This document shows, in pieces, positions 1 to 5,826 of a stretch of DNA of 5,826 bases. The notes beneath the pieces were generated by a model. It made no database searches. It was not told the origin of the DNA and worked only from the letters and a program-made list of their open reading frames with translations. Within the stretch, counting starts at the first letter, position 1. The number at the start of each line of letters is the position of its first letter. The translations under genes were made by a program, and so were the position numbers. Origin of the DNA: Malacoplasma sp. Lineage in GTDB: Bacteria; Bacillota_I; Bacilli_A; Mycoplasmatales; Mycoplasmoidaceae. The stretch is from the NCBI GenBank assembly GCA_029050415.1, contig JAIDMU010000062.1:1-5826 (forward strand), in the 5' to 3' direction.

Positions 1-2994
<2,994 letters not shown>

Positions 2995-3035
2995 ATTAGA
3001 ATTTAAGTATAAATGTTTAACAAATATCAATTATT

Positions 3036-3068
3036 AAAAAAGATTATTGCAAAAATAATCTTTTTTTT
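3036..3068 (+). terminator. Intrinsic terminator after the P-type ATPase
   Basis: A perfect 13-bp stem (3036-3048 with 3054-3066) closes a 5-base loop, GCAAA, and the right arm runs into eight T's at 3061-3068. It begins 42 bases after the ATPase stop codon and lies before the ruvA promoter box, so it should end the ATPase transcript and separate it from ruvAB. The stem is AT-rich, as is normal for such a genome. The A-tract on the left arm could also allow some function on the minus strand, but there is no minus-strand gene here to terminate. Confidence 0.85.
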
Positions 3069-3097
3069 ATGCAGATTTTTAGATTTTTTTACCTATC

Positions 3098-3103
3098 TAT
3101 AAT
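3098..3103 (+). promoter_or_regulatory. -10 box (TATAAT) of the ruvAB promoter
   Basis: A perfect TATAAT lies 68 bases upstream of the ruvA start codon and downstream of the ATPase terminator. Transcription would start near 3110, leaving a leader of about 60 bases. No convincing TTGACA-like box sits 16-18 bases upstream; the region is a run of T's with ATTTTT-type sequence. Weak -35 boxes are common in mollicutes. In an AT-rich genome a TATAAT can occur by chance, but position and context support this one. Confidence 0.65.
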
Positions 3104-3133
3104 GTAACTAAGAAAAAATAAATTTTAGTTACA
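3103..3133. repeat. 9-bp inverted repeat just downstream of the ruvAB -10 box
   Basis: TGTAACTAA (3103-3111) and TTAGTTACA (3125-3133) are perfect reverse complements with a 13-base spacer. The left arm starts on the last base of the TATAAT box and covers the expected transcription start. It could be an operator for a dimeric regulator, or a hairpin at the extreme 5' end of the ruvAB mRNA that affects stability. It lacks the T-tract of a terminator. Its role is inferred only from position. Confidence 0.5.
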
Positions 3134-3171
3134 AAAATTTTAAAAACATATTTTAGATTTATGGAGAAAAA

Positions 3172-3819
3172 ATGATTGAATACATAGTAGGTAAAGTATC
3201 TTATAAAAACACAAACTACTTAATTTTGGAAAATAATTTTAAAGGTTATAAAGTTTATATGAGTGATTTAACAAACATTGAAGAAAACAGCAATATTAAA
3301 GTTTTTGTTTATACTAGAGTTTATCAAAACAATAAAAGTAATTTTGTTTTTGAATATTATGGTTTTAAATCGATTAGAGAAAAATTTTTCTTTGAAACTT
3401 TACTAGCCATTAATGGTGTTGGTCCAAAAACTAGTTTGTTAATTTTAAAAAATAATATTGATATGTTAAAAGAACTAATTAAAAATGAAGATATTGATTC
3501 ATTATCTGTTTTAGAGGGATTTAATCAAAAAATCGCACTTTCCATTATTTCAGCTCTTTCATTTAAATTAAAAAAAGAAAATTGAATTGAGTATGAGTCA
3601 AACAAAAATAATGATAAATTAAATGAAGAAAAAGGAAATAAATATAATCCTATTCCTGATTTAATTTCAGCTTTAAAAGCTTTAGGATATAAAAAAAACG
3701 AGATAGAAAAGGCAATGAATAGCTTAGTGAATGAAATTAATGAAGTGACAGAAGATGATTTAAGTGATTTGATTAGCAAAGCAATAAAGGTTATTCTAAA
3801 TGAAACTGTTACAAATTAG
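3172..3819 (+). CDS. ruvA: Holliday junction branch-migration protein RuvA
   Basis: The gene encodes 215 residues when the single UGA at 3583-3585 is read as Trp138; family length is about 200. RuvA tetramers bind four-way DNA junctions and load the RuvB motor during recombinational repair. Domain I (about 1-65) is the OB fold, opening MIEYIVGKV and containing GYKVY at 25-29 and YYGF at 62-65. Domain II (about 66-137) has helix-hairpin-helix 1 as NGVGPK at 81-86 and a degenerate second hairpin, EGFNQKIA, at 115-122. A charged linker rich in Asn and Lys spans about 139-158. Domain III (about 160-209) carries the RuvB-binding pattern ISALKALGY at 165-173. The start is supported by GGAG at 3163-3166, five bases before the ATG. 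The acidic pin (Glu-Asp) of E. coli RuvA appears absent: residues 49-60 contain no acidic residue. The 3' end overlaps ruvB by 20 bases. Identification is firm even though the sequence is divergent. Confidence 0.93.
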
Positions 3820-4726
3820 ACCACAAAGTTTAAAAGAATTTTGTGGAAAAAAAACAATTAAACAAAATCTTGAAATTTATATAGAAGGAGCAAAAGTTAG
3901 AAATGATACATTAGATCATTGTTTGTTTTATGGACCTGCTGGAGTTGGTAAAACAACTCTTTCTAAAATTATTGCTAATGAGCTAAAGCAGGATTTAAAA
4001 ATTATTCAAGGATCTGAAATCAAAGAAAAAACAGATGTTATAAATTTGATTTATTCATTAAAAGAAAAAAGCATAGTTTTTATTGATGAAATTCATTCTA
4101 TTAATCCTAAATGTTTTGAATTACTTTATTCAGCTATGGAAGACTTTTTAATAAACATAGAAATAGGGAAAGAATTTAATAAAAAACTCACAAGTGTTAG
4201 TATTCCAAAATTTACTTTAATTGGTGCAACTACAAAATTAGGGAACATTCCCACTCCTTTTGAAGAAAGGTTTGGAATTCTTATTAATATCAAAGAATAT
4301 AGTGAAAAAGAAATTTTTAATGTTTTAAAATTTTCTATAAAAAAATGCAATATTAAAATAAAAAATGAAATTTTGGAATTAATTTCACAAAGATCTAAAG
4401 GAATACCAAGACTTGCAAAAAGAATTTTAGCTAGATTTTTAGATTTTTATTCTACAGATTCTGAATTAAGCCCAAAAGAAATTTTAAAAAAAATTGGTGT
4501 TTTAGAGAAAGGTATTAATGAAATAGATTTAGCTTATTTAATGTGCATTAATCAAAATACTAAATTAGGATTAAAAACTTTATCACAAATTTTAAATGTT
4601 GATGAAAAAACAATTTTAGATAAAATTGAACCATTTTTAATTAAAAAAAATTTAATTGCTAAAACTGTTAGCGGAAGAATTTTAACAGAAGCTGGAATAA
4701 ATTTTTTGCTTGAAAACAAAATTTAA
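3800..4726 (+). CDS. ruvB: Holliday junction branch-migration DNA helicase RuvB (AAA+ ATPase)
   Basis: The gene encodes 308 residues, slightly short of the usual 330-350 mainly because the N-terminus is trimmed. RuvB forms hexameric rings on the duplex arms of a RuvA-bound junction and pumps DNA by ATP hydrolysis. Seen in order: RPQSLKEFCG at 7-16 (family pattern RP-L-EF-GQ); Walker A GPAGVGKT at 45-52; Walker B FIDEIH at 94-99; YSAMEDF at 110-116; sensor 1 GATT at 142-145; arginine finger R157 in ERFG; sensor 2 GIPRLAKR at 201-208 with R204; and a C-terminal winged helix with GLKTLS and SGRILTEAG. All catalytic residues are present. The start is fixed because a TAA stop (3797-3799) directly precedes the ATG; AAAGG at 3786-3790 is a weak Shine-Dalgarno inside ruvA, so translation is probably coupled to ruvA. 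There are no Trp codons, hence no UGA. A terminator follows seven bases after the stop. Confidence 0.97.
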   Translation: MKLLQIRPQSLKEFCGKKTIKQNLEIYIEGAKVRNDTLDHCLFYGPAGVGKTTLSKIIANELKQDLKIIQGSEIKEKTDVINLIYSLKEKSIVFIDEIHSINPKCFELLYSAMEDFLINIEIGKEFNKKLTSVSIPKFTLIGATTKLGNIPTPFEERFGILINIKEYSEKEIFNVLKFSIKKCNIKIKNEILELISQRSKGIPRLAKRILARFLDFYSTDSELSPKEILKKIGVLEKGINEIDLAYLMCINQNTKLGLKTLSQILNVDEKTILDKIEPFLIKKNLIAKTVSGRILTEAGINFLLENKI

Positions 4727-4733
4727 AAGAATT

Positions 4734-4763
4734 AAAAAAGTGATATTTTAATATCACTTTTTT
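4734..4763. terminator. Symmetrical, probably bidirectional terminator between ruvB and the convergent membrane-protein gene
   Basis: AAAAAAGTGATATT (4734-4747) and AATATCACTTTTTT (4750-4763) are perfect reverse complements. The realistic fold is a 13-bp stem with a four-base loop. A six-base A run on one side and a six-base T run on the other give a U-tract on either strand. It begins seven bases after the ruvB stop, and its right arm overlaps the TAA stop (4762-4764 on the minus strand) of the convergent gene. It should therefore terminate both transcripts. Confidence 0.88.
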
Positions 4764-5586
4764 AATTATCTCTTAATTCGTTAATATATCTTTCATATTC
4801 ATTTGTTGATATATTGTTTTCACTATCATTATTTTTATTTATTTGGTTATCTTCTCTACTGTTTCTTAATGATGGGTCTCTTTCAAGTTCATAATAAGGA
4901 GAATTTTCTTCTTCATCTTCATCAAATATATTTGATTCAAGATCATTTGAATCAATAAATTCTTTACTTAAATCTTTTTTATTAATGTTTACTAAATTTT
5001 CTTCTTTTACTAAAAATTTGAATTCTTCTTCATCAATTACACCATTTTCTAATAAGTAGTTTAAATATTCAACTTTTCCTGTTTTGTCTCTTGATTGTCA
5101 TTCATCTTCAGAAATTAAACTTAACATTAAATCATCTTGTTCTTGTTCTCTTTTAATATATTTAATTTCTTTTCCTATTTGTAATTTTAAATAGTGTAAA
5201 AAAACAAATGGAAGCAAAAAACAGGACATAATGGCTAAATTAGAATAATCATAATAAGTATTATTTTTGTCATAATTTTTTAATTTAACAGCTTCAAATG
5301 CACCATATCCTGCAAATAGTTCTCCAATAATTACACAAAGGATTGATCCAAGAACTAAAAATGCATAACTTAAATACTCTAAACTATATCCTAATATTTC
5401 TGTATTTTGCAAATCTTGAATTTCTTGAAAATTTCCAGGTGGAACATTAAAAACTGATTTAGTTATAAGTGGTGATATAAAGTATATTAGTAATCCAATT
5501 AATATAAAAATTATTCCTCAAGCTCAGCAGTTTCAAGCTATTTTTATATACTTTGAAATACTGCTTAAAAGCTTCATTCTTTTCAT
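4762..5586 (-). CDS. Uncharacterised membrane protein with SHOCT-like motif and acidic C-terminal tail
   Basis: The gene encodes 274 residues from ATG at 5586-5584 to TAA at 4764-4762, with four UGA codons read as Trp (18, 21, 23, 163). The start is set by GGAGG at 5594-5598, seven bases upstream, and by an in-frame stop at 5590-5592; a second ATG at codon 4 is less well placed. Three hydrophobic segments are visible: about 22-41 (after a Trp-rich stretch), 72-97 and 115-133. After a charged linker (KREQEQDD, 145-152), residues 171-196 resemble a SHOCT motif: a hydrophobic helix, then LLENGVIDEEEF (178-189) and a Lys/Glu-rich helix. The remainder, to residue 274, is rich in Asp, Glu, Asn and Ser (EDEEENS) and looks disordered. 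There is no N-terminal lipoprotein signal and I recognise no enzyme motif. By the positive-inside rule, the basic N-terminus is probably cytoplasmic; with three spans the tail would lie outside, with two or four inside. Function is unknown. Confidence 0.88.
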
Positions 5587-5593
5587 TTTTTAC

Positions 5594-5599
5594 CTCCAT
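5594..5599 (-). promoter_or_regulatory. Ribosome binding site of the minus-strand membrane-protein gene
   Basis: Read on the minus strand this is TGGAGG, a strong Shine-Dalgarno with seven bases before the ATG at 5586-5584. It decides the start: it favours the first ATG over the one at codon 4. It also shows the gene extends well past internal UGA codons that would otherwise suggest a start near 5412. Confidence 0.85.
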
Positions 5600-5641
5600 A
5601 ATTTTAAAATAGAATTTTTTGAAAAAAGATTTCAACATTTA

Positions 5642-5647
5642 ATTATA
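5642..5647 (-). promoter_or_regulatory. -10 box (TATAAT) for the minus-strand membrane-protein gene
   Basis: The minus strand reads TATAAT here, 55 bases upstream of the ATG. Transcription would start near 5635, giving a leader of about 50 bases. The region 16-18 bases further upstream is T-rich without a clear TTGACA. A small 6-bp inverted repeat (5619-5624 with 5630-5635) would sit at the very start of the mRNA. The match is perfect, but AT-rich sequence makes chance matches easy. Confidence 0.55.
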
Positions 5648-5703
5648 TTGTTAAAAATATTAAAAAGAAAAAATAAAAATATGTTATTTGATTTTGTTAT
5701 TGT

Positions 5704-5738
5704 TTTAAATCAAGGGAAATTAAAACCTATGATTTAAA
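5704..5738. repeat. Inverted repeat in the divergent intergenic region, 9 bp plus a bulged 3 bp
   Basis: TTTAAATCA (5704-5712) and TGATTTAAA (5730-5738) are perfect reverse complements. Just inside them AGG (5713-5715) pairs with CCT (5726-5728), leaving one bulged A at 5729 and a ten-base loop. No T-tract follows, so it is not a normal terminator. It lies between the two divergent promoters, which suits a regulator-binding site; an RNA structure is the alternative. Function is inferred from position only. Confidence 0.5.
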
Positions 5739-5760
5739 GAAATAGTCTATTAAATTAAAT

Positions 5761-5791
5761 CAATAAAAAATATTGATATTATTTTTTATTG
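5761..5791. repeat. Perfect 12-bp inverted repeat flanking the -35 box of the promoter at the window's end
   Basis: CAATAAAAAATA (5761-5772) and TATTTTTTATTG (5780-5791) are perfect reverse complements separated by seven bases, TTGATAT. The spacer holds the -35 hexamer TTGATA exactly. This arrangement would let a dimeric protein occlude or activate the promoter. The arms are low-complexity A/T runs, so chance symmetry cannot be excluded. It is unlikely to be a terminator, as no upstream plus-strand gene reads into it. Confidence 0.5.
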
Positions 5792-5800
5792 TACTAAAAT
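5773..5800 (+). promoter_or_regulatory. Sigma-70-type promoter for the plus-strand gene starting at the window's end
   Basis: TTGATA (5773-5778, one mismatch to TTGACA) and TAAAAT (5795-5800, one mismatch to TATAAT) are separated by 16 bases. Transcription would start near 5807, only about 16 bases before the start codon, so the leader holds little more than the ribosome binding site. This is the best two-box promoter in the window. Confidence 0.65.
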
Positions 5801-5813
5801 GGAATTGTAATCT

Positions 5814-5819
5814 AGGAGG
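5814..5819 (+). promoter_or_regulatory. Strong Shine-Dalgarno (AGGAGG) for the next gene
   Basis: AGGAGG is a full match to the anti-Shine-Dalgarno core. It lies three bases before the ATG at 5823-5825, which is a little close, but it is the only strong plus-strand ribosome binding site in this region and follows a good promoter. Confidence 0.7.
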
Positions 5820-5822
5820 ATA

Positions 5823-5826
5823 ATGT
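5823..5826 (+). CDS. Start codon of a downstream plus-strand gene, cut by the window end
   Basis: Only ATG and one further base are visible, so nothing can be said about the product. The call rests on the promoter at 5773-5800 and the AGGAGG at 5814-5819. The short AGGAGG-to-ATG spacing leaves open that the real start is a few bases further on, outside the window. The gene would be divergent from the membrane-protein gene. Confidence 0.5.

Noticed and set aside
3161..3163. ATG eleven bases upstream of the ruvA start
   Set aside because: It is out of frame with ruvA and overlaps the Shine-Dalgarno; the ATG at 3172 has correct spacing and gives the family N-terminus.
3525..3779. Open frame on the minus strand inside ruvA
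   Set aside because: It is antisense to the RuvA linker and domain III; its Ser/Phe/Leu-rich product reflects the complement of AT-rich coding DNA.
4126..4350. Open frame on the minus strand inside ruvB
   Set aside because: It is antisense to RuvB sensor 1 and arginine-finger sequence and has no independent start signal.
5410..5412. TTG start for the minus-strand gene at 5412
   Set aside because: It appears to be a start only if the UGA at 5518-5520 is taken as a stop. Reading UGA as Trp leads to an ATG at 5586 with a strong GGAGG.
5761..5791. The 12-bp inverted repeat as a transcription terminator
   Set aside because: No plus-strand transcript enters it, its stem is entirely A/T apart from one pair, and it surrounds a promoter -35 box.

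Overview
The window comes from a very AT-rich bacterium that reads UGA as tryptophan, so almost certainly a mollicute. The Mycoplasma mycoides / Mesoplasma / Spiroplasma side is a reasonable guess, but the genus cannot be fixed from this stretch. The case for UGA=Trp is direct: three genes stay open and keep textbook family motifs only if UGA is read through (11 UGA codons in the ATPase, 1 in ruvA, 4 in the minus-strand gene), and I saw no in-frame TGG.

Layout. Positions 1-2994 (+) hold all but the N-terminal start of a large P-type cation ATPase of the Ca2+ (P2A) kind, followed by an intrinsic terminator at 3036-3068. A 177-base gap then carries a perfect TATAAT box and a 9-bp inverted repeat. 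Next come ruvA (3172-3819) and ruvB (3800-4726), overlapping by 20 bases: the Holliday-junction branch-migration operon. A symmetrical terminator at 4734-4763 separates ruvB from a convergent gene on the minus strand (4762-5586). That gene encodes a 274-residue protein with three predicted membrane helices, a short SHOCT-like motif and a long acidic tail; I cannot name its function. The last 236 bases form a divergent promoter region with a minus-strand promoter, two inverted repeats, and a good promoter plus Shine-Dalgarno for a plus-strand gene whose start codon lies at the very end.

How the genes work together. RuvA and RuvB form one machine: RuvA binds the four-way junction and RuvB is the hexameric AAA+ motor. 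No junction resolvase is in view. The ATPase, ruvAB and the membrane gene appear to be three separate transcription units, each bounded by its own terminator or promoter, with no evident functional link.

This is mostly ordinary core genome and I do not see a new multi-gene system. The points most worth a second look are the divergent junction-contact elements of RuvA, the reduced ion-site set of the ATPase, the SHOCT-like membrane protein, and the inverted repeats placed directly on promoter elements.
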